In this document: positions 43,622 to 52,132 of the stretch, one piece after another
Numbering within the stretch: the first letter of the stretch is position 1
Layout of the letters: each line of letters opens with the position of its first letter
Assembly: GCA_038249195.1 (NCBI GenBank)
Contig: JBBRWM010000005.1
Location: forward strand, 1 to 64,000
Length of the DNA stretch: 64,000 bases
Reading direction: 5' to 3'
Source of the DNA: JAOUEA01 sp038249195
Lineage (GTDB): Bacteria; Actinomycetota; UBA4738; HRBIN12
The notes under the pieces: model-generated
The model's input: the letters and a program-made list of their open reading frames with translations, nothing else
Told to the model about the DNA's origin: nothing
The model's database searches: none
Program-made: the position numbers and the translations under genes

Positions 43622-44934
43622 GGCGCGGGCTCTCCCGGCGGCGTCCCGCGCGCGTCGTCGAACCCCCCGGCGCGGCGCACCGTGCGCGTGAGCATCCACC
43701 ACGCGACCGCCCACGCCATGGCGATGCCGCCCATGACCATCGCGGCAGGCCGGGCCCCCACCGAGTCCGCGATGGCGGCCGCGACCAGGCTCGAGACACC
43801 GAGCGAGAGCGTGATCATCGCGAAATCGACCGCGAAGATCCGGCCGCGGATGTAGTCGGGCACCAGGCGTTGGAGCCCGTAGGTCGACAGCACCCACTGC
43901 GCCCCGCCACCCAGATGAGCCGCGAAGATCGTCACGGCCGCGATCCACAACGTGGGCGCGAGCCCGAGCCCGATGTACGAGAGCCCGAACGCCCCGAGCG
44001 CCACACCGATGGCGGGGAACAATCGCCGGTGCCCGGGGCCGGAGAGGCGATGGCCGATGAACGGACCGACGAGCGCGCCGACCCCGCGCGCGGCCATGAG
44101 CAACCCGAACCCGATGTCCCCGGCCGCGAACACCTGGCGGCCGAACACCGGGATCAGGGCGAGGACGCCGGCCGCGAGCCCGAACCCCGCCTTGACCGTG
44201 AGCAGGGCGAGGACCCGGTGATCCTTCCTCGCGTAGCTCAGCGTCTCGACGGTGGCCTCGAGCGTCCCCGGATGCTCCTCGTGCGACTCGCGCGCCGCGG
44301 AGAACGGCCGGTGGATGCGCGAGAGCAGCAGCGCAGACCCCACGAAGGAGACGGCGTCGAGCAGGAACGCGGTGTCGCGCCCGAAGAGGGTGGCGACCAC
44401 GCCGCCGAGCGCCGCCCCGACGGCGAGCATCGTGCCCCACAGGGATCCGCCCAGCGCGTTGGCCACCGGGAGCTCGCGGGCCGTCACGAGGTTCGGGATC
44501 GCCGCGGACGAAGCCGGGTCGAAGGGGGCCGCGAAGATCGAGAGCAGGGCGAGCAGGGGGAACGCGAGCCACACCGTGCCCGGGCCTACGAGAAGGAACG
44601 AGAGGCATACCGCGACCCGAGCGAGGTCGCAGACGACCATGAGCTTGCGTCGGTCCACGCGATCGACGAGCGCGCCGGCCCACGGCGAGGCCAGGAAGAA
44701 GGCGCTCTCCTGCGCCAGGATCGACAGCCCCACGTCGATCGCGCGCCCGGTGGTCTGCAGGATGAGGCCGTTGATGGCCACGAACAGGAACCAGTCGCCG
44801 CCGAGCGAGATCACCGAGGCGAAGAAGAGGTTGCGGAAGTCCCGGTTGCGCCGAAGGAGCTCGACGCTGGCGCGGAACCCCCCCTCGTCGAGGAGGTCCC
44901 CGGGGTGTTCCTCGGGCGCGGGACGATCGCTCAC
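43618..44934 (-). CDS. MFS transporter (MFS_3/enterobactin-exporter-like)
   Basis: The 438-residue protein has about twelve membrane helices and MFS motif A variants (SPWAGALVDRVDRRKLMVVC near 77; DYIRGRIFAVDF near 350). It resembles the EntS/MFS_3 group of proton-driven exporters. GTG 44934 is chosen, giving a short cytoplasmic N terminus. The in-frame extension to 45018 is Arg-rich and overlaps the divergent aldolase promoter. Substrate unknown. Confidence 0.85.
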   Translation of the reverse strand: MSDRPAPEEHPGDLLDEGGFRASVELLRRNRDFRNLFFASVISLGGDWFLFVAINGLILQTTGRAIDVGLSILAQESAFFLASPWAGALVDRVDRRKLMVVCDLARVAVCLSFLLVGPGTVWLAFPLLALLSIFAAPFDPASSAAIPNLVTARELPVANALGGSLWGTMLAVGAALGGVVATLFGRDTAFLLDAVSFVGSALLLSRIHRPFSAARESHEEHPGTLEATVETLSYARKDHRVLALLTVKAGFGLAAGVLALIPVFGRQVFAAGDIGFGLLMAARGVGALVGPFIGHRLSGPGHRRLFPAIGVALGAFGLSYIGLGLAPTLWIAAVTIFAAHLGGGAQWVLSTYGLQRLVPDYIRGRIFAVDFAMITLSLGVSSLVAAAIADSVGARPAAMVMGGIAMAWAVAWWMLTRTVRRAGGFDDARGTPPGEPAP

Positions 44935-45050
44935 GGCGGCCCGCAAGCCTACCCGCGCGCGCACATACGCCGGATCCGTGGCGGAGCGTCCCCGTGCGAA
45001 GCCACGGGTGAGTAGCATCGGGGCTGACCCGACGCGCTACAGAGAGGACG

Positions 45051-45956
45051 ATGATGCTCGGCTACGACGGCAAGCTCTTCATCTTGGCGTTCGACCACCG
45101 CGGTTCCTTCCAGAAGAAGTTCTTCGGGGTGCAGGGCGTCCCGAGCCCCGAGGAGACGCAGCGGATCATCGAGGCCAAGGAGGTCATCTACGACGGCATG
45201 CTGCGAGCCCTCGCCGACGGGGTGGACCAGAGTGCCGCGGGGATCTTGGTGGACGAACAGTTCGGCACGGGCATCGCGAACGAGGCCAAGCGCAAGGACA
45301 TCATGCTGGCGATGCCGTGCGAGAAGTCGGGTCAAGACGAGTTCGACTTCGACTACGGCGCGCAGTTCGGCGCGCATATCCGGTCCTTCGAACCCGCCTT
45401 CACCAAGGTGCTCGTCCGCTTCAATCCGGAGGGTGATGGGGCCACGAACGCGCGGCAGGCGGCCAAGCTCAAGGAGCTGTCCGACTGGCTCCACGCGAAC
45501 GACAAGCGGTTCTTGTTCGAGCTGCTGGTCCCCGCCGAGCCCCACCAGCTCGAAGGCGTGGCCGGCGACGCCGGCCGGTTCGATCGAGAGGTGCGTCCCG
45601 GTCTGATGCGGGTCGCCATCGCGGAATTGCAGGAGGCCGGGATCGAGCCCGACATCTGGAAGATCGAGGGGCTCGACGACACCGCGGACTGCGAGGCCGT
45701 CGTTCGTCAGTGCCGCATCGCGGGACGCGATCACGTGGCCTGCGTGGTGCTCGGCCGGGGGGCCGATCATGCGGCGGTCGACAAGTGGCTGCGCGCCGCC
45801 CGCGGCGTCGAGGGCTACTGCGGGTTCGCCATCGGGCGTTCGATCTGGTGGGACCCCCTGAAGGCCTTCGTGGACGGGACGCTGCCTCGCGACCAGGCGG
45901 TGCAGACGATCGGCCAGAACTACCAGCGGTTCGTGAACGTGTACGAGCAGAACTAA
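45051..45956 (+). CDS. stand-alone DUF2090 (IolC C-terminal aldolase-like) protein
   Basis: The 301-residue TIM-barrel-like protein contains KLFILAFDHRGSFQKKFFG near 8, GILVDEQFGTGI near 64, LFELLVPAEPHQLE near 157, IWKIEGLDD near 203 and CGFAIGRSIWWDPL near 264. This matches DUF2090, the aldolase-like domain normally fused to the inositol-catabolic kinase IolC. The kinase part and other iol genes are absent. AGAGGA lies 2 bases before ATG 45051 and 5 before ATG 45054, so translation may begin at the second Met. Confidence 0.8.
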   Translation: MMLGYDGKLFILAFDHRGSFQKKFFGVQGVPSPEETQRIIEAKEVIYDGMLRALADGVDQSAAGILVDEQFGTGIANEAKRKDIMLAMPCEKSGQDEFDFDYGAQFGAHIRSFEPAFTKVLVRFNPEGDGATNARQAAKLKELSDWLHANDKRFLFELLVPAEPHQLEGVAGDAGRFDREVRPGLMRVAIAELQEAGIEPDIWKIEGLDDTADCEAVVRQCRIAGRDHVACVVLGRGADHAAVDKWLRAARGVEGYCGFAIGRSIWWDPLKAFVDGTLPRDQAVQTIGQNYQRFVNVYEQN

Positions 45957-45979
45957 CGGGGCGAACGCTGCCGCCCGCC

Positions 45980-47566
45980 TCAGGCGACGCTGACCTGCAC
46001 GGTGTGGTAGCCCGTGGCGCCGTCGGGTGCAGGCGGCGCGATGTCTGCGGCCTGCACCGCCCCGGTGCCGTCGGTCGCTCGCACCTGCAGGACGTGACCG
46101 CCCGAGGTAGCGTCCCATCGATAGAGCCACTGGCGCCACGTGTCGAGCGAATCCTGCGTCGCGAGGGTGGCGGATCGCCACGGGCCGTCGTCGACTCGGA
46201 CCTGCACCGCGTCGATGCCTCGGTGCTGCGCCCAGGCGACCCCCGCCACGACCACGGGGCCCGCGGCGAGCGAGGAGCGCGCGCGGGGGGCATCGATCCG
46301 CGATTGCGTCTTCACGGGCGCCTGCTGCGCCCACCCGCGTTTGATCCAGTACGCGTCGTAGGCCTCGAACGTCGTGAGCTCGAGGTCCACCACCCACTTC
46401 GTGGCCGAGACGTATCCGTAGAGGCCCGGGATCACCATGCGGACCGGGAACCCGTGGTTGAGCGGCAGCGGCTCGCCGTTCATGGCCACCGCGAGCATCG
46501 CGTCGCGGCCGTCGGTGGCCACGGCGGTGGGGCTGCCCGCGGTGAACCCGTCGGCCGAGCGCGAAACGATCTGATCGGCCCCGGGGCGGACGCCGGCCTC
46601 GGTCAAGAGGTCGTCGAGGCGCGCCCCGATCCAACGGGCATTGCCCACGTAGGTCCCGCCGACCTCGTTAGAGACGCAGGCGAGCGTGATGTCGCGCTCG
46701 ATGAGCGGGCGGGCGAGGAGCTCGTCGTACGTGATCGTGATCTCCTGATCCACCATCCCGTGGACGCGGAGCTGCCAGGAATCGGCATTCACCGAGGGTG
46801 TGAGGAGCGCGGTATCGACGCGGTAGAAGCGGTCGTTGGGGGTGAAGAACGGTCCGACACCGGCCACGTCGAGGTCGGCGCCGGGGGGCGCCGGGGGGGC
46901 GGCGCTGGCGGGCCGCGGGATCGTGACCGCCTCGCGCGAGGCGCCCGCCAGCGATCGCTGCACGAGGTACTCGCCCGCGTAACCGGCCAGGCCCGCGGCC
47001 ACGGCGGCCACGACGCCGCCGAAGATGAAGCTCCGCCGGTCCAGCCCGATGGGCTCGGCGGCCGCCGCCGGCGTCGGCGCGCCCGGTCGATCAGGCCAGC
47101 CGGCCGCCCGCCGCAGGGTGCGGAAGGCGAACAGTCCCGCCACCGTGCCCATCAGGGAGGGCAGCGCGTACGCGAACGTGGCGGTGGGTCGACCGAGCGA
47201 TGCGGCGAGCCCGAGGGCACCCAGGACACAGAGCCCGATCGCCCCCACGCGCGGGTGGCGCACCGAGGTGATCCCCAGCACCACGGCGGCCACGCATAGC
47301 ACCGCCACGATCCCCACCAGCAAGGCCCGCTTGTCGTTCGTGCCGAACGAGCGGATGGCGAACGTCTTGAGACCGGGCGGCGCAAGGTCGATGGCGGCGC
47401 TGCCCACGGCGATAACCGGCGACGACGTCCCGCCCACGACGCCGGCCACGAGCTGGGCCACGCCGAGCGCCACCGCGCCCGAAAGCAACCCTAGGGCGGC
47501 GCCGGCGAGTCGATGCCCGGACGGACGCGCGGCCTTGACCGTGGGCTCTGCGACACGGGTCGTCAT
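45980..47566 (-). CDS. membrane-anchored sulfite-oxidase-family molybdoenzyme
   Basis: The 528-residue protein has about four or five membrane helices (residues 20-160), then a basic RRSFIFGG helix (about 177-200). A molybdopterin domain follows with the Mo-coordinating Cys near 297 (LACVSNEVGGTYVGNARWIG) and PVRMVIPGLYGYVSATKWV near 370, and then a Mo-co dimerisation domain (VQVRVDDGPW, HVLQVRATDGTG). It probably oxidises or reduces a substrate outside the membrane. ATG 47566 has no clear ribosome site. Confidence 0.88.
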   Translation of the reverse strand: MTTRVAEPTVKAARPSGHRLAGAALGLLSGAVALGVAQLVAGVVGGTSSPVIAVGSAAIDLAPPGLKTFAIRSFGTNDKRALLVGIVAVLCVAAVVLGITSVRHPRVGAIGLCVLGALGLAASLGRPTATFAYALPSLMGTVAGLFAFRTLRRAAGWPDRPGAPTPAAAAEPIGLDRRSFIFGGVVAAVAAGLAGYAGEYLVQRSLAGASREAVTIPRPASAAPPAPPGADLDVAGVGPFFTPNDRFYRVDTALLTPSVNADSWQLRVHGMVDQEITITYDELLARPLIERDITLACVSNEVGGTYVGNARWIGARLDDLLTEAGVRPGADQIVSRSADGFTAGSPTAVATDGRDAMLAVAMNGEPLPLNHGFPVRMVIPGLYGYVSATKWVVDLELTTFEAYDAYWIKRGWAQQAPVKTQSRIDAPRARSSLAAGPVVVAGVAWAQHRGIDAVQVRVDDGPWRSATLATQDSLDTWRQWLYRWDATSGGHVLQVRATDGTGAVQAADIAPPAPDGATGYHTVQVSVA

Positions 47567-47664
47567 ACGAGGTGTTCGCGGCTCGGGTCTTCGGGGATCA
47601 CTCCGCCATGGTGGCACGTCCGGGCGCTGATGCGGCCACGGCCACCTCCGTTTCCGGCGGCCGG

Positions 47665-47670
47665 TAGGAT
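47665..47670 (+). promoter_or_regulatory. -10 box TAGGAT, 7 nt before purA ATG
   Basis: TAGGAT precedes ATG 47678 by 7 bases and would start the whole purA-purL operon on a leaderless mRNA. No purine riboswitch or PUR-box-like element is visible upstream. Confidence 0.5.
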
Positions 47671-47677
47671 GCAGAGC

Positions 47678-48952
47678 ATGAGCGCCTCCGTCGTCCTCGG
47701 AACCCAGTGGGGGGACGAAGGCAAGGGCAAGGCCGTCGACTACCTCGCCGACGGGATGGACTTCGTGGTCCGCTACCAGGGGGGCAACAACGCGGGCCAT
47801 ACCGTGATCGCCGAGGGCCGCCTGCTGAAGCTGCAGCTGATCCCCTCGGGCATCCTGTACCCGCACATCACCTCGGTGATCGCCGACGGCGTGGTCGTGG
47901 ACCCCCGACACCTGCTGCGGGAGATGGACGAGATCCGTGCCACCGGGGTGGACGTCTCACGGCTCGTCGTCAGTGGCAATGCCCACCTCATCATGCCCTA
48001 CCATCTGGAGCTCGAGAAGGTGACCGAACGGTTCCTGGGCAAGAACGCGCTCGGCACCACCAAGCGCGGGATCGGCCCGGCCTACGGCGACAAGGCGGCG
48101 CGGATCGGTCTGCGGATCCAAGACCTGTTCGACGAGAAGATCTTCCGCCAGAAGCTCGATGTCGTCCTGCGCGAGAAGAACCTCATCCTCACCAAGATCT
48201 ATAACCGGCTCCCGCTGGACCCGGACCGGATCGTCGAGGAATACATGGCGCTCGCGGATCGGATCGAGCCGATGGTCGTGGACACGGGCGCGCTGCTCTA
48301 CCGCGCCCTGACCGACGGCAAGCAGGTGATGTTCGAGGGAGCCCAAGGGGTGCTGCTCGACCTCGACCACGGCACGTACCCGTTCGTGACGTCGTCGAGC
48401 CCCGTCGCCGCGAGCGCGTTCGCGAGCGCGGGATTGGGCCCGCGCTGGGCCGAACGCATCGTGGGGATCATGAAGGCCTACCTCACGCGTGTCGGCGCCG
48501 GTCCGTTCCCCACGGAGCTCGTCGACGAGGTCGGCGAGCGCCTCGGCACGCGTGGCAAGGAGTTCGGTACCGTCACCGGGCGTCAACGGCGGTGCGGCTG
48601 GTTCGACGCGTGCCTGGGTCGCTACGCGGCGCGGTTGAACGGGCTCACCGAGCTGATCGTGACCAAGCTGGACGTGCTCTCGGGCCTCGAGAGCGTGAAG
48701 ATCTGCACCGGGTACCGGGCCTACGGTCAGACCTTCGAGGACATGCCGCCGCACCAGTCGGTCTTCCACGACGCGTCGCCGATCTACGAGGAGCTGGAGG
48801 GCTGGAACGAGGAGATCGACGACGTCCAGAGCTTCGAGGGGCTCCCCAAGCAGGCCCAGGACTACGTGCGAAGGATGCAGGAGCTGGTCGGGGTGCCCGT
48901 GAGCGTCGTGAGCGTGGGTCCGGCTCGCGAGCAGAGCCTGCCCGTCGGATGA
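47678..48952 (+). CDS. purA: adenylosuccinate synthetase
   Basis: The 424-residue GTP-dependent enzyme converts IMP and aspartate to adenylosuccinate. Motifs: VVLGTQWGDEGKGKAVDYLA near 5, GGNNAGHTV near 37, LGTTKRGIGPAYGDKAARIG near 126, MFEGAQGVLLDLDHGTYPFV near 221, and TVTGRQRRCGWFDACLGRYA near 300. The ATGA overlap with purD couples the two genes. Start ATG 47678 gives the family's usual N terminus. Confidence 0.97.
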   Translation: MSASVVLGTQWGDEGKGKAVDYLADGMDFVVRYQGGNNAGHTVIAEGRLLKLQLIPSGILYPHITSVIADGVVVDPRHLLREMDEIRATGVDVSRLVVSGNAHLIMPYHLELEKVTERFLGKNALGTTKRGIGPAYGDKAARIGLRIQDLFDEKIFRQKLDVVLREKNLILTKIYNRLPLDPDRIVEEYMALADRIEPMVVDTGALLYRALTDGKQVMFEGAQGVLLDLDHGTYPFVTSSSPVAASAFASAGLGPRWAERIVGIMKAYLTRVGAGPFPTELVDEVGERLGTRGKEFGTVTGRQRRCGWFDACLGRYAARLNGLTELIVTKLDVLSGLESVKICTGYRAYGQTFEDMPPHQSVFHDASPIYEELEGWNEEIDDVQSFEGLPKQAQDYVRRMQELVGVPVSVVSVGPAREQSLPVG

Positions 48953-50349
48953 ACGTCCTGCTCGTCGGCGGAGGCGGCCGCGAGCACGCGCTCGCCTGGG
49001 GTCTGGTGCGCAGCCCGCTCGTGGATCGTGTGGTGGCGGCCCCGGGCAATGCCGGCATCGCGAGCCTCGCCGCCTGCGTGGGCGTCGACGCCGGGGACGC
49101 CGAGGGCATCGCCGCGCTCGCGCGACGCGAGGCTATCGACCTGGTCGTCGTGGGGCCCGAGGCCCCACTGGTGGCCGGGTTGGCCGACGCGCTGCGGGCC
49201 GACGGCATCGCGGTCTTCGGGCCCAACGCTGCGGCCGCCCGGCTCGAAGGGTCGAAGGCGTGGGCGAAGGAGGTCATGGCCGCCGGCGGCATCCCCACCG
49301 CGCGGGCCGAGGCGTTCACGGAGGTCGCTCCCGCGCTGGCCTTCGTGGACGAGCTGGGCGGACGGGCCGTCGTGAAGGCCGACGGCCTCGCCGCCGGCAA
49401 AGGAGTCACGGTCGCGACCGACCCGGCCGGGGCCGAGACCGCACTTCGCGCCTGCCTCGATGAGCGAGCGTTCGGCGAGGCCGGGGCGGCGGTCCTCGTC
49501 GAAGAGCTCCTCGAGGGCCCGGAGGTCTCCGCGTTCGCACTCAGCGACGGCGTGACGATGGCTCCGCTCGCCCTGTGTCAGGATTTCAAGCGGATCGGGG
49601 ACGATGACCGGGGCCCCAATACGGGGGGCATGGGCGCCTATTCTCCGCTCCCCTGGCTTGGCGCGGATACGCAGGCGACGCTGTGGGATCTGTGCGAGCG
49701 CACGCTGGGGGCCATGCGAGGATTGGGGGTCGACTACCGCGGCCTCCTGTATGCGGGCTTCATGCTGACGCGGGACGGTCCCCGGGTCCTGGAGTTCAAC
49801 TGCCGGTTCGGCGATCCCGAGACGGAGGTGTTGATCCCGAGGCTCACCTCGGACCTCGCGGAGCTCTTGCACGCCGCGGCCACGGGCGGGCTCGCTGAGG
49901 TGAAGATCGGCTGGTCCCCCGACGCGGCCGTCACGGTGGTGCTCGCGAGCGGCGGCTACCCGGGCCCGTACGCGACCGGCGTCGCGATCGAGGGCCTCGA
50001 GAAGGCTTCGCGGGTGCCCGGGGTGGACGTGTTCCATGCGGGCACGCAGATGCGGGGCGATACAGTGGTCACGGCCGGGGGGCGCGTGCTTGCCGTGAGC
50101 GCGCTCGGGACCTCGGTGGGCGAGGCGCGGGCCAGGGCCTACGAAGCCTGCTCGAAGATCACGTTCGAGGGCAAGACCAACCGGGGGGATGTCGCGGCTC
50201 GCGCCGCGCAGATGGAGGCGGCTCGCGCCGCGCAGATGGAGGCGGCTCGCGCCGCGCAGATGGAGGCGGCTCGCGCCGCGCAGATGGAGGCGGCTCACGC
50301 CGCGCAGATGGAGGCGGCTCGCGCCGCGCAGATGGAGGGCGAGGCCTGA
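48949..50349 (+). CDS. purD: phosphoribosylamine-glycine ligase with repetitive tail
   Basis: The 466-residue ATP-grasp enzyme makes GAR from phosphoribosylamine and glycine. It has VLLVGGGGREHALAW at the start, VVVGPEAPLVAGLADALR near 64, VVKADGLAAGKGVTVA near 141, GPNTGGMGAYSP near 221 and LEFNCRFGDPETEV near 280. A normal PurD ends near residue 416. Here six copies of ARAAQMEA-type 8-residue units (417-464) and EA follow. The last unit supplies GGAGGG, the ribosome site for purE. Confidence 0.95.
   Translation: MNVLLVGGGGREHALAWGLVRSPLVDRVVAAPGNAGIASLAACVGVDAGDAEGIAALARREAIDLVVVGPEAPLVAGLADALRADGIAVFGPNAAAARLEGSKAWAKEVMAAGGIPTARAEAFTEVAPALAFVDELGGRAVVKADGLAAGKGVTVATDPAGAETALRACLDERAFGEAGAAVLVEELLEGPEVSAFALSDGVTMAPLALCQDFKRIGDDDRGPNTGGMGAYSPLPWLGADTQATLWDLCERTLGAMRGLGVDYRGLLYAGFMLTRDGPRVLEFNCRFGDPETEVLIPRLTSDLAELLHAAATGGLAEVKIGWSPDAAVTVVLASGGYPGPYATGVAIEGLEKASRVPGVDVFHAGTQMRGDTVVTAGGRVLAVSALGTSVGEARARAYEACSKITFEGKTNRGDVAARAAQMEAARAAQMEAARAAQMEAARAAQMEAAHAAQMEAARAAQMEGEA
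50197..50340 (+). repeat. 24-bp perfect tandem repeat x6 at the purD 3' end
   Basis: Six head-to-tail 24-base units begin at 50197, 50221, 50245, 50269, 50293 and 50317. Units 1-4 are identical, unit 5 has one change (Arg to His codon) and unit 6 changes the last codon to Gly. Each adds eight residues in frame and carries an ATGGAGG that looks like a Shine-Dalgarno. Confidence 0.95.
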
Positions 50350-50825
50350 TGCAGGACGAGACGATCCGGGCCGGGGTGCTGGCAGCCTCGCCGTCGGAGC
50401 TCGGGACCATGCGCCAGGCGGGCCTGATCCTGGAGAAGTTCGGCGTGGGACACGAGGTCAGGATCATGTCGTCCTCGCGCAACCCCGACCTCGTTGACGA
50501 GTACGCGCGCACGGCGTTCGAGCGCGGCCTCAAGGTGATCGTGTGCTCCACGGGCATGTCGGGTCACCTCGCTGCGGCCGTTGCGGCGCGCACCATCGTC
50601 CCCGTCATCGGCGTGCCCATCGCGAGCGCTCCGCAGATGCTAGGCAACGAGGCGCTCGCGATCACCGCCCAGATGCCCATGGGAGTGCCGGTCGCCACCG
50701 TGGGAGTGGACTCGGCCGTGAACGCGGCGGTCCTGGCGGCGCAGATCATCGCCGTCGCGGACCCCGAGGTCCAGCAGGCGCTGTGGCGGTTCAAGGACGA
50801 CCTCGCGGAGGGCCTCAAGCTTTGA
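50349..50825 (+). CDS. purE: divergent PurE-like N5-CAIR mutase/AIR carboxylase
   Basis: The 158-residue protein aligns along its length with PurE. AGVLAASPSELGTM stands for the usual GSxSDWxTM, MSSSRNPD near 40-47 for SAHRTPD, CSTGMSGHLAAAVA for GGAAHLPGM, and VPVIGVPIASAPQMLG and AQMPMGVPVATVG are well kept. The catalytic His of SAHR is replaced by Ser 43 while the later HL His is retained. No purK is adjacent. Its position between purD and purB supports the purine role, but the activity needs testing. Confidence 0.8.
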   Translation: MQDETIRAGVLAASPSELGTMRQAGLILEKFGVGHEVRIMSSSRNPDLVDEYARTAFERGLKVIVCSTGMSGHLAAAVAARTIVPVIGVPIASAPQMLGNEALAITAQMPMGVPVATVGVDSAVNAAVLAAQIIAVADPEVQQALWRFKDDLAEGLKL

Positions 50826-52132
50826 TCCCGCGCTACAGCCTCCCGAAGATGGCCGAGGTCTGGTCGGACGAGGCGCGGCTGGGGCACTGGCTCGAGGTCG
50901 AGCTGCTCGTCGTGGAGGCCTGGGCCGAGCTCGGGCGCATCCCCGCGGAGGATGCCGCCGCGTGTCGGGCCCGTGCCTCGTTCACGACGGAGGCCGTTGC
51001 CGCCCGCGAGGAGCTCACGCGTCACGACGTCGCGGCGTTCGTCGACGTGGTGGCCGCCTCCGTGGGGCCGCAAGGGCGGTGGATCCACTACGGGATGACG
51101 TCCTCCGACGTGCTGGATACGGCCCTGGCGCTCCAGCTGCGGGCCGCGGCAGACCTTGTGCTCGCCGGGGTCGAAACCCTCCTCGCGACGGTGAAGCGTC
51201 AGGCGCTGGCCAGCCGGGACGTGCCCATCATGGGACGTTCGCACGGCGTCCACGCGGAGCCAACCTCGTTCGGGCACAAGCTCGCGGTGTGGGCGTTCGA
51301 GCTCGATCGCGACCGGGAGCGGCTGCGACGGGCGCGGGAGACGGTGAGCGTGGGCGCTATCAGCGGCGTGGTGGGCTCGTACGCGGCCGTGGACCCGCGC
51401 GTCGAGGAGCTAGTCTGTGCCAGACTAGGACTGCGTGCGGACGAGGCGAGCACGCAGGTCATCCAGCGCGATCGTCACGCCGAGTACGTGGCGACGCTCG
51501 CTCTGGTGGCGGCGACGCTCGACAAGATGGCCACGGAGATCCGCCACCTCGCGCGGACCGAGGTGCGAGAGGTCCAGGAGCCGTTCGCCGCCGGGCAGAA
51601 GGGCTCCTCGGCCATGCCGCACAAGCGGAACCCCGTGGTCTGCGAGCGGGTGAGCGGGCTCGCCCGGGTGATCCGCGGGTATGCGAGCACGGCGTTCGAG
51701 AACGTGCCGCTGTGGCACGAGCGGGACATCTCCCACTCGTCCGCGGAGCGCATCGTGTTCCCCGACGCCACCGGCCTGCTGGACTTCATCCTGCGCGATA
51801 TGGCCTGGGTGATGGAGGGCCTCATCGTGTTCCCCGAGCGCATGTCGGAGCACGTCATGGCGCTGGGCGGCATCGCGTTCAGCCAGTCGGTGTTGCTCGC
51901 CCTGGTGGACGCGGGCCTCATGCGGGACGACGCCTATCGGATCGTGCAACGATCCGCGACCGCGGCTTGGGATGAGGGGGCGTCGTTCCGCGCCGCCGTC
52001 GAAGACGACCCCGACGTCCGTGGGCGCCTCGACCCCGAGGACCTCGATGCGTTGTTCGACCCGCGGCGGTTCCTTCGGAACCTCGGCGGCGTGTTCGACC
52101 GGCTGGAGAAGCTGCCCGTGGAGGGAACGTGA
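50822..52132 (+). CDS. purB: adenylosuccinate lyase
   Basis: The 436-residue fumarase-superfamily enzyme cleaves SAICAR and adenylosuccinate. It has IHYGMTSSDVLDTALALQ near 83, MGRSHGVHAEPTSFGHKLAV near 137, the signature GQKGSSAMPHKRNPVVCERV near 257 and WHERDISHSSAERIVFPD near 299. TTG 50822 is the start, overlapping the purE stop as TTGA; the frame continues open upstream as a purE shadow. Confidence 0.96.
   Translation: MIPRYSLPKMAEVWSDEARLGHWLEVELLVVEAWAELGRIPAEDAAACRARASFTTEAVAAREELTRHDVAAFVDVVAASVGPQGRWIHYGMTSSDVLDTALALQLRAAADLVLAGVETLLATVKRQALASRDVPIMGRSHGVHAEPTSFGHKLAVWAFELDRDRERLRRARETVSVGAISGVVGSYAAVDPRVEELVCARLGLRADEASTQVIQRDRHAEYVATLALVAATLDKMATEIRHLARTEVREVQEPFAAGQKGSSAMPHKRNPVVCERVSGLARVIRGYASTAFENVPLWHERDISHSSAERIVFPDATGLLDFILRDMAWVMEGLIVFPERMSEHVMALGGIAFSQSVLLALVDAGLMRDDAYRIVQRSATAAWDEGASFRAAVEDDPDVRGRLDPEDLDALFDPRRFLRNLGGVFDRLEKLPVEGT

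Noticed and set aside
44946..44951. TAGGCT as a leaderless -10 for the MFS gene
   Set aside because: The 11-base gap to GTG 44934 is longer than in the other seventeen cases, so it was left out of the list.
47567..47677. Purine riboswitch or PurR box before purA
   Set aside because: No purine-aptamer-like junction or inverted PUR-box pattern can be seen in these 111 bases.
50197..50340. CRISPR-like array
   Set aside because: The repeats are contiguous without spacers and lie in the purD reading frame.
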